Below are positions 52,397-60,871 of a stretch of 64,000 bases of DNA, piece by piece. A model generated the notes under the pieces. That model was not told the origin of the DNA. It made no database searches and worked only from the letters and a program-made list of their open reading frames with translations. The stretch covers positions 4,227,001 through 4,291,000 of the forward strand of contig NZ_LJJF01000001.1 of assembly GCF_001625365.1 (NCBI RefSeq). The letters are read 5' to 3'. Every line of letters starts with the position of its first letter. Positions within the stretch are counted from its first letter, which is position 1. The DNA comes from Streptomyces sp. MJM8645 (GTDB taxonomy: Bacteria; Actinomycetota; Actinomycetes; Streptomycetales; Streptomycetaceae). The translations under genes were made by a program, and so were the position numbers.

Positions 52397-52979
52397 CGGC
52401 CGCCGTCTGCGGGTCGGGGTGGGCCTGGAGGAGGGCGAAGGCGGCCAGGGTGACGCCGCAGGTGATCCGGCCCTGCCGCAGCCAGCGTGCCATCAGGTCG
52501 GGGGAGACCCAGACCGGGTCGGTCACCGATTCCATGGCCTCCGGCCGGGCGGTGGCGGTGCCTCCGGGGAGCACGGTGGCGCGGCAGACGTGGATGCCGT
52601 TCTCGATCAGGCCGGTGTCCGCGTGGATCAGGCCGAGGCTCTCCACGGTGGAGGCGATGAGGCCGGTCTCCTCCCTGAGCTCGCGCGCGGCGGCCTCCTC
52701 CGGGGGTTCGCCGGGCTCGCAGCCGCCGCGCGGGAACTCCAGCGAGGCGGCGCCGACCGGGTAGCGGTAGGAGGGCACCAGCGCGATGCCGTCGGGGCCG
52801 GTCGCCACCACGACGACGCCGGTCTGCGACCACTGCCACCGGAGGTAGTTGCCGGCCGTGCCGCCCGGGGCGACGACCTCGTCGTTGTAGAGCCGGCCGA
52901 AGCGGTTCCCGAAGACCTCGACGGCCTGGCGGCGTCGGATCGGTGCGGGCGAGGCGAGGTCCTGAGAGTCCGTGGGCAT
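52386..52979 (-). CDS. Nudix hydrolase (ADP-ribose/NDP-sugar pyrophosphatase-like)
   Basis: 197 residues. The Nudix box is complete: GGCEPGEPPEEAAARELREE then TGLI fits G-x5-E-x7-R-E-U-x-E-E-x-G-U. Upstream VVVVATGPDGIALVPSYRYP and GAASLEFPRGG are as in ADP-ribose pyrophosphatases. It lies 43 bp after the trypsin-NTPase gene on the same strand, so an operon is likely. ATG 52979 (of a double ATG) chosen by spacing. Hydrolysis of a nucleotide signal or of ADP-ribose within the conflict system is inference. Confidence 0.87.
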   Translation of the reverse strand: MPTDSQDLASPAPIRRRQAVEVFGNRFGRLYNDEVVAPGGTAGNYLRWQWSQTGVVVVATGPDGIALVPSYRYPVGAASLEFPRGGCEPGEPPEEAAARELREETGLIASTVESLGLIHADTGLIENGIHVCRATVLPGGTATARPEAMESVTDPVWVSPDLMARWLRQGRITCGVTLAAFALLQAHPDPQTAAVRG

Positions 52980-53022
52980 CATGCTCCTACCTGCCGTCGT
53001 AGGGCCGCAGGTGGCGGCGGCC

Positions 53023-56000
53023 TCACTTGCCATGATTGCCCATGGTCGCCAGCTGCTCCACCCAGTGTGCGCGCTCGTCGGTGAACTCCGTTATCTCCGA
53101 GGAGAGTTGGACCAGCATTCGGAGCGAGGACCGTTGCGCGGCGAGCCGTTGCCGGTCGCCGGGCGGAAGGGCGGCCCGCAGCTGTGCGGCCTCCCGCAGC
53201 GCGCGGTACGCCTCGTCGTCCCGTCCGGCCCGGACGAGGCCGATCGCCTGCCGGTGCAACGCCTCCGGGAGCCTGGCCAGGTAGCGGCCGGGCTGCTGGT
53301 CGGCCAGCTCGCGCAGCAGCGCGAGCGCCCGGTAGCCGGCCGTCACCGCCTCGACGGGCCGGCCGGCCAGTTGCCCGCACCGGGCGAGGAGTTGGAGGCA
53401 GGTCAGCAGGGTGTCGTCCTGCCGGGACCCCGGTTCGGCCTCCTCGCACAGCTCGACGCCGTGCGCGGCTGCGTCGAGGGCCGCGCTCACCTGGCCGTCC
53501 TCCATCCGCACCAGGGCCAGGGTGCTCAGCGCCGTCGCGGTGTCCAGGAGGTACGTCTGGCGCAGGGTGTCGTCCCCGTCCGCCCCGGCGAGGAGTTCCT
53601 CGTAGCGGGCGACGGCCGACCTGGCGTGTTCGAGCGCCGGTTCGGTCCGGTGGGCGCGGTGCAGCAGGAGGCTCACGTTGTGGAGCGCCCTCGCGTACTC
53701 GGGGAGGTGGCGGCCGGTCTGCCGGACGAGGTCCCGGCTGAGGCGGACGGCCTGCTGGGCGGCGGTCAGCGCCGAGTCGCCGTCGCCGGGGCGGACGCCG
53801 TCCGCGGCGAATACGCGAGGGGTGGGTACGCGAGGGGTGAGTCCGTCCGCGGCGAGTAAGCCCGGGGCCAGTCCGTCCGCACCGGGTACGCCCGGGGCGG
53901 TCTCGTCGAGCCGGAGGCTGTAGCTGATGAGGCGGCGCAGCCTGCGCAGCTGGTCCTCCTCGCCGAATTCGGGGTCCGGCTGGTCCAACAGGCGCTTCAG
54001 GACCAGCGCCGCCACCGGCGACATGCTGGAGGGGTAGCCGGGCAGCCGGCTCTCGACGGCGGCGAGGACGTCCGGTTCGCACGCCTGTACGGCGGGCAGC
54101 ATGAGGGCCGCCAGCGGTTCGGCGTGCGGCAGTACGGCGCCGTTGACGGCCAGGGCCGGCAGGAGCGCGTCGGGCCGCTCGGTGATGCTCCGGGCCAGTG
54201 CGGCGTCCAGGGCCGGGTGGGCGGGGTGGTCCACGACCCGCCCCACCCCGGTGCAGCCGCGGGCGCGGGCGAGGATCTCCACGGTCTCGGTGGCCGCCGC
54301 GATCCGCTCCTGCGGCGAGGCGGGGTGCGGCGGGTCCAGCAGGGCGAGCAGGTACTCCTCGGAGCGTCCCGAACTCTCCGGCGTACTCAGCACCCGGCGG
54401 ACCAGGATCTCGCCGATCCGGCTCGGGCCGACGGGGGCGACCAGGCCGTCCTCGGCCGGGTAGAGCATGCGCAGGAGGGCGTTGACGACGTTCATGTTGA
54501 GGGGCGGCTGGTGGGGGAAGGCCTCGGCCCGGACCCGTTCCAGCAGGGCGATCAGCCGGTCCGAGCGCCGTCCGGGGGCGAGGACCGGGACGAGGAGGAG
54601 CCCTTCCGCCAGGAGCCGGCCGGCCTCGCCGGCCAGGGCCGGCTCCGCGGGCAGCCACGCCGTGAGCTGCGCGTGCCAGACCCGGACCTCGTGGTCGCAG
54701 AGCCGTTCCAGCGGATCGCCGTGCCCGGACCAGCTGCTTCCCCGGGCGAGGGTGAGGACGGCGTCCAGCGCGAGTGCGAGCACGCCGAGCAGCGAGTCCT
54801 CCCGCCCGGCGCGCGACGGAAGGCTCCTCGGTACGGGCAGGTGGTCGTGGCCGAGTCGTCGGGCGAAGACCTCGAAGGCCGAGACGACCAGCGCGGCGGG
54901 CGAGGCGTCCCCGGCGGAAGCAGTGGAAGGGACGGAGGGGATCGTCCTGGGGAGTTCCACGACGCTGGCGTCGGCCAGCGCCCAGTCGTCGACGCCGCTC
55001 TGCAGCGCCCGCCAGAAGGGCTCGGCCGTGCGGGCGAGCAGCAGGAGGCGCAGCCGGGGCTGCTCGGGTCCGAACCGCGAGACGTGGTCCACCAGGGTGC
55101 GGATGTCCTCCAGCCGGGCCTGGGCGTAGTCGAAGACGGCGAGGACCGCCAGACCGTCGTCGAGGGCGGTGGTCAGCTCGTCCAGCCACCCCGGTCCCGC
55201 GAGGCTGCTGCGCTGCACGAAGCCCGCGAGCCAGCCGTCCTCGGCCATCAGCCGGCACAGCTCGGCGGCGAGCCTGGTCTTGCCGGAGCCGCCGGGCGCG
55301 TGGAGCAGGCGCAGCAGCAGCGGGGTCTCGTCGGCGCACCAGGCCCGCAGTTCGGCGAGTTCCGGGCGGTCCACGAAGGGCATCGCGCCCTGCGTCAGCA
55401 GCTGGGCGGGGGTCGGCCGGGGCGTCTGGCGGGGGCGGTGGTGCCCGTACGCCCCGAAGAGCCGGACCTGGCGTCCGGCCCGGTCCATCGCCAGGTCGTA
55501 CCAGGCCGTGCCGGGCCGGTGGCCGAGTCCGTTGCGCCGGGCCAGTTCGGGGAAGCAGGTCCGCACCGCGTCGACGGGGACCATCCAGCCGCCCAGGACG
55601 GCCGTCTCGTCGCGGGAGGTCTTGAGCACTCCGCACACCCGTCCGGTGGCGGGGTCGAGTACGAGGCTGCCGCTGAACCCCTGGACGACCTGGTCGCTCT
55701 TGAGCCGGACGAAGTGGCCCGCTTCGCCGGAGCGGCCGACGACGGAGAGGTACAGGGTGTCCCGGTGGGTGCCGGCGTCCAGGGTCGCGTCGCTGAATCC
55801 GTGGACGATCACGTCCGAGCCGCCGGGGGGCACCTGATCGGCGAGCCAGACGCCCGCGGTGTCCAGCGGTTCGGGGAGGCGGAGCACCGCGAGGTCCGGG
55901 TACGCGTAGATGCCGCCGTCCGGGTCCTGCCGCGGTTCCCGGGCCACCACCTCGGCCCGGAGCGTGCGCCCGTGCACCGTCACTGCCGGGTGCGGGTCGG

Positions 56001-56151
56001 AGCGGACGACGTGGGCGCAGGTCAGCACGGTGTCGGGGGCGACCAGGAAGCCGGTGCCGGAGCTCTCCGCGGTCTCGATCAGTACCGCCTGTTCCGTGGC
56101 GAGTCGGCTGACGGCCTCCCGGCGCCGCCGGGTCTCGTTGTCGGGGATCAC
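53023..56151 (-). CDS. trypsin-like protease fused to P-loop NTPase and TPR domain
   Basis: 1,042 residues from GTG 56151 after AAGGGA. Residues 20-205 are a chymotrypsin-fold serine protease with an intact triad: His47 (LTCAHVV), Asp86 (YPDLAVL) and Ser160 (QGFSGSLVLD). Residues 250-650 form a STAND-like NTPase with Walker A APGGSGKT (285-292), Walker B LAVFDYA (Asp341) and a helical region. Residues 800-1,040 are TPR-like (ALHNVSLLLHRAHRTEPALE, YLLDTATALSTLALVRMEDG). No signal peptide, so the protease is cytoplasmic. This is the architecture of a nucleotide-gated, target-recognising protease. The GTG overlaps the stop of the upstream integrase-like gene (GTGA), and a Nudix gene follows, so the three form one transcription unit. 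Confidence 0.9.
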   Translation of the reverse strand: MIPDNETRRRREAVSRLATEQAVLIETAESSGTGFLVAPDTVLTCAHVVRSDPHPAVTVHGRTLRAEVVAREPRQDPDGGIYAYPDLAVLRLPEPLDTAGVWLADQVPPGGSDVIVHGFSDATLDAGTHRDTLYLSVVGRSGEAGHFVRLKSDQVVQGFSGSLVLDPATGRVCGVLKTSRDETAVLGGWMVPVDAVRTCFPELARRNGLGHRPGTAWYDLAMDRAGRQVRLFGAYGHHRPRQTPRPTPAQLLTQGAMPFVDRPELAELRAWCADETPLLLRLLHAPGGSGKTRLAAELCRLMAEDGWLAGFVQRSSLAGPGWLDELTTALDDGLAVLAVFDYAQARLEDIRTLVDHVSRFGPEQPRLRLLLLARTAEPFWRALQSGVDDWALADASVVELPRTIPSVPSTASAGDASPAALVVSAFEVFARRLGHDHLPVPRSLPSRAGREDSLLGVLALALDAVLTLARGSSWSGHGDPLERLCDHEVRVWHAQLTAWLPAEPALAGEAGRLLAEGLLLVPVLAPGRRSDRLIALLERVRAEAFPHQPPLNMNVVNALLRMLYPAEDGLVAPVGPSRIGEILVRRVLSTPESSGRSEEYLLALLDPPHPASPQERIAAATETVEILARARGCTGVGRVVDHPAHPALDAALARSITERPDALLPALAVNGAVLPHAEPLAALMLPAVQACEPDVLAAVESRLPGYPSSMSPVAALVLKRLLDQPDPEFGEEDQLRRLRRLISYSLRLDETAPGVPGADGLAPGLLAADGLTPRVPTPRVFAADGVRPGDGDSALTAAQQAVRLSRDLVRQTGRHLPEYARALHNVSLLLHRAHRTEPALEHARSAVARYEELLAGADGDDTLRQTYLLDTATALSTLALVRMEDGQVSAALDAAAHGVELCEEAEPGSRQDDTLLTCLQLLARCGQLAGRPVEAVTAGYRALALLRELADQQPGRYLARLPEALHRQAIGLVRAGRDDEAYRALREAAQLRAALPPGDRQRLAAQRSSLRMLVQLSSEITEFTDERAHWVEQLATMGNHGK

Positions 56152-57020
56152 GCGGGGTCCCTTCGATCGGGGGTGCCAGGGTGTCGTGCCCGGCCGTCGG
56201 AATCCAGTGCCGGAGGTGCACCGGGGCGTAGTTGACGCAGGGTCCAGCCGTGGGCGCCGGGGGTCAAGGGGGCGGTGTGGGCGGTGAGGAGTTCGGCGGC
56301 GCGGCGGTAGGAGAGGCGGGCGCGGCCGGTGTGGGGGCAGCGGTCGGGGGCGGGGGTGCCGGCGGGGGCGCGGCGGTCGGTGAGGAAGAGCGGGCCGGTG
56401 GTGCGGCCGGCGACGAGGAGGGGGAGCAGTCGGGCGGTGCCGCTCTGCCAGTGGACGGGGGTGCGGCCGGGCCGGTGGAGGGTGCGGTGCCGGGGCAGGT
56501 CGAGGTGGTCGGTGTCGAGGGCGAGGACGGTGTCGATGGCGGCGCCGGACTCGTGGAGCAGGTGCCAGAGCGACTGTTCGCGCAGGGGCGCGCGGAGGGC
56601 GAAGAGGGCGCGCAGGTCGTCGGGGGTCAGGGGAGCGACGGTCGGTCCGGGCCGCGGGCCGGGGTGCAGGTCGGTGGTGGGGTCGTCGTCGAGCCAGTGC
56701 TGGGCCCGCCACCAGGCCACGGCGGCGCGCAGGGTGGAGAGTTCGCGGTTGAGCGTGCGCGGGTCGGTGTCGGCGCGGCGGCGGTCGGCGGCGGTGCGCA
56801 GGCGGCGGGCGGCGTCCGGGTGGTCGAGCAGGGCGAGCGGGAGGACGGGCGGCCGGGCGCGCCGCCGGTCGGGGCCGGTGGGGGCGGGGCGGTCGGCGAG
56901 GGCCCAGGCCCAGGTGTTCAGGGCGATCCGGTAGATCCGCCGGGAGCCTTCGGCGAGCCCGGAGGCGGCCAGGTAGCGCTCGACGGCGACGGCGTACTCG
57001 ACCGGGGGGAGCTCTGCCAT
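56148..57020 (-). CDS. tyrosine-recombinase-like protein with degenerate catalytic site
   Basis: 290 residues, ATG 57020. The N-terminal SAM-like DNA-binding domain (about 5-120; AVERYLAASGLAEGSRRIYR) and part of the catalytic domain are clear relatives of a Streptomyces integrase family (RTGTARLLPLL-like QSGTARLLPLLVAGR, then TGPLFLTDRRAP and GRARLSYRRAAELL). The catalytic Arg I position, normally A-R-x-x-E in LYETAARAEELLALD, reads HESGAAIDTVLALD; the H-x-x-R box normally LHQLRHS reads LRQLRPG; and the C-terminal third with His/Trp and nucleophilic Tyr is missing, replaced by a Pro/Arg-rich end. It should be unable to recombine DNA, but it may still bind it. GTGA overlap with the protease gene implies cotranslation. 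Confidence 0.75.
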   Translation of the reverse strand: MAELPPVEYAVAVERYLAASGLAEGSRRIYRIALNTWAWALADRPAPTGPDRRRARPPVLPLALLDHPDAARRLRTAADRRRADTDPRTLNRELSTLRAAVAWWRAQHWLDDDPTTDLHPGPRPGPTVAPLTPDDLRALFALRAPLREQSLWHLLHESGAAIDTVLALDTDHLDLPRHRTLHRPGRTPVHWQSGTARLLPLLVAGRTTGPLFLTDRRAPAGTPAPDRCPHTGRARLSYRRAAELLTAHTAPLTPGAHGWTLRQLRPGAPPALDSDGRARHPGTPDRRDPA

Positions 57021-57034
57021 GTCGGGGCCTCTTC

Positions 57035-57127
57035 CGCAGTAAATCAACTCGGGCCGGACTCCTGAAGGCTACCCATGAAGCGCAGTAAATCGCAGGTGAA
57101 CAGCCGTTTCTGAGGCCGTTTACTGCG
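57035..57127. promoter_or_regulatory. three CGCAGTAAA elements upstream of the integrase-like gene
   Basis: CGCAGTAAATC at 57035-57045 and 57081-57091 (direct) and GTTTACTGCG at 57118-57127 (inverse orientation). They lie between the start of the integrase-like gene and the next gene. Candidate binding sites for the integrase-like protein, i.e. an operator or former recombination core. Confidence 0.55.
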
Positions 57128-57209
57128 GCGGTCGGCGGGGCGCGAAATATTGAGGCCAAAAGACTCAACTTTTCCCCGGAAACCCTTGAACGCCGTTCCC
57201 GTCCGGGGG

Positions 57210-57222
57210 CAGACTGCCGCCC
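57210..57222 (+). promoter_or_regulatory. leaderless promoter of the MFS gene
   Basis: CAGACT (57210-57215) ends seven bases before ATG 57223; TTGAAC (57185-57190) is a possible -35, 19 bp upstream. Confidence 0.5.
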
Positions 57223-58533
57223 ATGGCAGTGGATGCGGAACGGATCCCGGCCCGCCGCCGGCGGCTGGGAGACCGGCTCGCCGTGCTGGGCGAGCGCGAT
57301 TTCGCGTGGTTCTTCGTCGGCTACTCGACCTCCCTCCTCGGCTCCTCGATGGCGCCGGTGGCGGTGGCCTTCGCGGTGCTCGACGGCGGCGGCGGCGGAA
57401 CCGACCTGGGGTGGGTGATGGCGGCCCGGATCCTGCCGGTGGTGCTGGTGCTGCTGGCCGGCGGGGTGATCGCGGACCGGTTCGGCAGCCGCCGGGTGAT
57501 GCTGGGTTCGGACGTCCTGCGCGGGCTCGTCCAGGCGGTGTTCGCCGCGCTGCTGACGGCCGGGCGGGCGCCGGTCTGGGCGATGGTCGCGCTGGTGGCG
57601 GTGTGGGGGATCGGGGAGGGGCTGTTCCTGCCGGCCCTCGGAGCGATCGTGCCCGGCCTGGTGCGCCGGAAGGAGCTCCTGGCCGACGCGAACACCCTGC
57701 TGGGGCTGGCCCGTTCGGTGGCCACGGTGGCCGGGCCCGCGACGGCCGGCCTGGTGACGGCGACGCAGGGACCGGCGGTGGTCCTGCTGGCCGACGCGGT
57801 GACGTACGGCGTCGGCGCGTTCGCCCTGGCCAGGCTCCGGCTGCCCGACCGCGCGGCGAACGCGGCCGGCGGCGAGCAACCGATGCTCGCCGAACTGCGG
57901 GCCGGCTGGTCGGAGTTCGCCTCCCGGCCGTGGTTCTGGATCACCACCGTCCAGATGGGCCTGTTCAACCTGCTGGTCTGGGCGCCGTTCCTGGTGCTCG
58001 GCCCGCTCGCCGCGCAGCGGGACCTCGGCGGCGCCCGGGCCTGGGGCCTGGTGATGGGGGTGTACGGCGTCGGTGCGGTGCTGGGCGGGCTGGTGATGCT
58101 CGGGCGCCGGCCCGAGCGGCCGCTCGCGGTGGCCACCGTGGCCACGCTGGCCTGGGCGCTGCCCTCCGCCGCGCTCGCGGCCGGTGCGCCGTTGCCGTGG
58201 GTGGTGGCGGGCGCGCTGGTGGCGGGGGTCGGCTCGGCGGTCAGCGGGACGCTGGTCAGCACGACGATGCAGAGCTGGGTGCCGCCGGAGGTGCTCGGCC
58301 GGGTCAACTCCTTCGGGGCGCTCGGCGCGTTCGTGCTGGGGCCGCTCGGGCTGGCGGCGGCCGGACCGGCGGCGGACCGGATCGGCGTGGACAAGGTGCT
58401 GCTGCTCGGTGCGGTCTGGCAACTCGTGGCCGGTACGGTGGTGTTGGCGGTGCCGGCGGTTCGGAACCGCCGCTGGGAAGGGAGCCGGCACGGCGAGGAC
58501 GGGCGCCACGGCGACCGGGAAAGCGCGCCCTGA
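57223..58533 (+). CDS. MFS exporter (EntS/MFS_3 type)
   Basis: 436 residues, 12 hydrophobic helices, signature loop GGVIADRFGSRRVMLGSD between helices 2 and 3. The profile (short N-terminal basic tail, YSTSLLGSSMAPVAVAFAVL as helix 1) matches the MFS_3 group, which contains siderophore and drug exporters. It is divergent from the integrase-like gene. Substrate unknown. Confidence 0.85.
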   Translation: MAVDAERIPARRRRLGDRLAVLGERDFAWFFVGYSTSLLGSSMAPVAVAFAVLDGGGGGTDLGWVMAARILPVVLVLLAGGVIADRFGSRRVMLGSDVLRGLVQAVFAALLTAGRAPVWAMVALVAVWGIGEGLFLPALGAIVPGLVRRKELLADANTLLGLARSVATVAGPATAGLVTATQGPAVVLLADAVTYGVGAFALARLRLPDRAANAAGGEQPMLAELRAGWSEFASRPWFWITTVQMGLFNLLVWAPFLVLGPLAAQRDLGGARAWGLVMGVYGVGAVLGGLVMLGRRPERPLAVATVATLAWALPSAALAAGAPLPWVVAGALVAGVGSAVSGTLVSTTMQSWVPPEVLGRVNSFGALGAFVLGPLGLAAAGPAADRIGVDKVLLLGAVWQLVAGTVVLAVPAVRNRRWEGSRHGEDGRHGDRESAP

Positions 58534-58751
58534 CCCGTGCTGGTCCGATCTTTCCGGGATCCGCCGACCACCCGCCCCCGAACGGCTCCGGGGCGCACCC
58601 CCGGCCCCGGTGCGGCCCACCGCGTACCGTACCCGGCCGGCCCCGGAGCGCGACCAGGTCCGGCCGCCGCACCCCCGCCGCCCGCGGCGGGCGCCGCGGC
58701 CGGACCGGTCGTACCGTGGAGGGAGCGGGGGTGGACGGAGGAGGTTTGACC

Positions 58752-58985
58752 ATGCCCGGTTCGCTCACCATCAGCCACCACGAGTCCGCGGCCACCCTGG
58801 ACCGCACGGACGCCGAGCGGCTCGCCACCGTACTGGCGGAGCTGGCGTACCTGCTGGAGATCCCGGGGCCGAACCGGATCAACGACGCGCAGCTCACCCT
58901 GCTGTGCGAGGGCCGGGCGCCGGACCGCGCCGAGCTGTCGCACTGGTCCCGGGCGCTCGCGGCCGAGCTGAAGGGGCGGCGCTGA
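58752..58985 (+). CDS. small acid/helical protein of unknown function
   Basis: 77 residues, ATG 58752 with GGAGGAGG upstream at normal distance. The peptide begins MPGSLTISHHESAATLDRTD and is predicted mostly helical. No recognised domain. It stands 218 bp after the MFS gene and 163 bp before the alkyl-transferase gene, on the same strand; could belong to either operon. Confidence 0.6.
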   Translation: MPGSLTISHHESAATLDRTDAERLATVLAELAYLLEIPGPNRINDAQLTLLCEGRAPDRAELSHWSRALAAELKGRR

Positions 58986-59147
58986 CGGCCCCGCTGTCCG
59001 CCGCAGCCGACGGCCCCGGTGCCCGCCGACGCCGGAGGCGCGCCGCCCCGCCCGCCGTACGATGGCGTGCGGGGCGGGCGGAGGTCGCGCGCCCCGCGGG
59101 CGCCGGAGTGGCCGGCGGCCGGTCCGGCGGAGGGTGGGGGCCCGAGC

Positions 59148-59693
59148 GTGCCGCAGTCCTGGTCGATGTCCTGGCTGACGGTGGAGACGCCGCTGCCCAG
59201 CGGCCCGATGCACATCGCCGTGACGCCGCTGGGCGTGGCGGCGGCCGGGTACGGCGGGCGGGACGGCGAACTGCCGCCGTGCACCGACGCGTCGAAGACC
59301 GCCGCCGTCCGGGACCGGATCGGCGCCTATCTGGCGGGCCGCAGCCGTGAGTTGGGCCTGCCGATCGACTGGAGCCTGAGCTCCGGCCCGCACCGCACCG
59401 TGCTGCGCACGCTCTGGCAGGAGGTGCCGTACGGCCGGACCATCACCTACGGCGAACTGGCGGTCCTCAGCGGGGTGTTCGAGGACGTGGCCGAGCCCGG
59501 CCTGGCGGCGCGGACGGTCGGCCAGATGATGGCCGCCAATCCCGTCGCCCTGTTGGTGCCCTGCCACCGGGTGGTGGCGGCGGACGGGATCGGCGGCTTC
59601 GGCGGCGGCCGGGTGGGGATCGACGTGAAGCGCTGGCTGCTCACCCTGGAGGGCGTGCTGGAGCCGACGCTCGACTGGAACGGCCCGCTGTAG
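59148..59693 (+). CDS. ogt: methylated-DNA-protein-cysteine methyltransferase
   Basis: 181 residues from GTG 59148 (with GGTGGGGG upstream); ATG 59166 (MSWLTVETPLPSGP) is an alternative start. Suicide repair enzyme that removes O6-alkyl groups from guanine. Active-site Cys in LLVPCHRVVAADG, upstream EVPYGRTITYGELAVLSG, and the arginine-finger helix around GLAARTVGQMMAANPVA. The N-terminal domain is short, so it is Ogt-like rather than Ada. Confidence 0.92.
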   Translation: MPQSWSMSWLTVETPLPSGPMHIAVTPLGVAAAGYGGRDGELPPCTDASKTAAVRDRIGAYLAGRSRELGLPIDWSLSSGPHRTVLRTLWQEVPYGRTITYGELAVLSGVFEDVAEPGLAARTVGQMMAANPVALLVPCHRVVAADGIGGFGGGRVGIDVKRWLLTLEGVLEPTLDWNGPL

Positions 59694-59791
59694 CACCGGG
59701 GTTGCCGTCGGCGCGGCCGCACCGAGCCCCACAAGAGCCACGTGTGAGTCTCGCATGAGCCACGTACGAGCCGCCCGCCGTCGGGTCCGGA

Positions 59792-60871
59792 CTACCGCTG
59801 CCGGACGAGGGAGACGGCGCCCGGCGCCCGGCGCGGCCGCACCGGCTGGATGCCGGAGACCAGGGTGTACTCGACGCCGTGCACGTCCGGATCCACCCCG
59901 GTGGGTTCCGGCCGTTCGCCGAGCGCCAGCCGGACGGCGTCCCAGGGCAGGTTGAGGCCGCACAGCCGCAGCTGGTGGAGCCCGGCGGCGGGCCGGGTGT
60001 TGACGTCGATCACCACCGGTCGCCCGGCCAGTTCGCGGAACTGGATGTTGGACAGGTACGCCATCCGGCTCGCCCCGACCAGGCGCCGGACCGGCTCCAG
60101 GTACCGCGGGTCGGCGGTGAAGCCGCGGCGGCGGCCCTCCTTGGTGCGGCCGACCACGGTGAGCGGGTGGCCGGCCCGGTCGGCGAGGCAGTCCACCGAG
60201 ACCTCCGGCCCGTCCAGGTAGGGCATCACCAGCAGGTCGACGGGCTCGTCCCCCTCGTCCCCCGCGCCCGGTCCGGCGGACAGGGCGGCGGCCACCTGCT
60301 CGACCTGGACCCGGTGGTCCCAGCCGTGAAGCCGCCGTGGCCCGTACGGCTCCCGGGTGAGCACCCGGAAGCCCGTGCCGCCCGCGCCGGTGGTGGGTTT
60401 GAGGCAGGCGGTGTGCCCGGCGGCCTCGATCCGGCCGACGGCGTCGAGCAGTTCGTCGGCGGTGCGCACCCGCCACCAGGGCGGGGTGGGCAGTCCGGCG
60501 GCGGCGATCGCCCGGTAGCCGTCGGCCTTGCTGGTGTAGGTGGCGATGGCGGTGGCCGGCGGGCAGAGCAGGGTGGTGCCGATCGCCTCGAACTCCGGCC
60601 GGGCGAGGGCGATGGCGAGCTGGTGCAGCTGCGGGAGGAAGACGGTTATGGAGTGCCGGGCGCAGTAGTCGAGCGCGTAGCCGACGTAGGCGTCGGCGGG
60701 CAGGTCGGCGGGTTCCAGGGTGCCGTGGTCGGCGGCGGCGAGCACCGGGGAGTCGGGGTCGGCGTGGGTCGCGTGGACCGCCACCGGGCGAGGAGCGGTG
60801 CGGAGTTGTTCGATGAAGAAGACGTTCTCGGCGTAGGTGCGGTTGAGCCAGACACGGACGGGGGCTGTCAA
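59792..60871 (-). CDS. ATP-grasp ligase of unknown substrate, TTG start
   Basis: 359 residues. TTG 60871 is chosen because GGGAGG precedes it by five bases; ATG 60889 (MPWEAVLTAPVRV) is possible but lacks a ribosome site. ATP-grasp motifs: KADGYRAIAAAGLPTPPWWR (N-terminal lobe), ACLKPTTGAGGTGF (P-loop-like glycines), VMPYLDGPEVSVDCL and VIDVNTRPAAGLHQL (Mg-binding acid and Asn). It is a carboxylate-amine ligase by fold. No peptide, maturase or amino-acid biosynthetic gene is adjacent; the closest relatives cannot be judged. Convergent to ogt. Confidence 0.8.
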   Translation of the reverse strand: MTAPVRVWLNRTYAENVFFIEQLRTAPRPVAVHATHADPDSPVLAAADHGTLEPADLPADAYVGYALDYCARHSITVFLPQLHQLAIALARPEFEAIGTTLLCPPATAIATYTSKADGYRAIAAAGLPTPPWWRVRTADELLDAVGRIEAAGHTACLKPTTGAGGTGFRVLTREPYGPRRLHGWDHRVQVEQVAAALSAGPGAGDEGDEPVDLLVMPYLDGPEVSVDCLADRAGHPLTVVGRTKEGRRRGFTADPRYLEPVRRLVGASRMAYLSNIQFRELAGRPVVIDVNTRPAAGLHQLRLCGLNLPWDAVRLALGERPEPTGVDPDVHGVEYTLVSGIQPVRPRRAPGAVSLVRQR

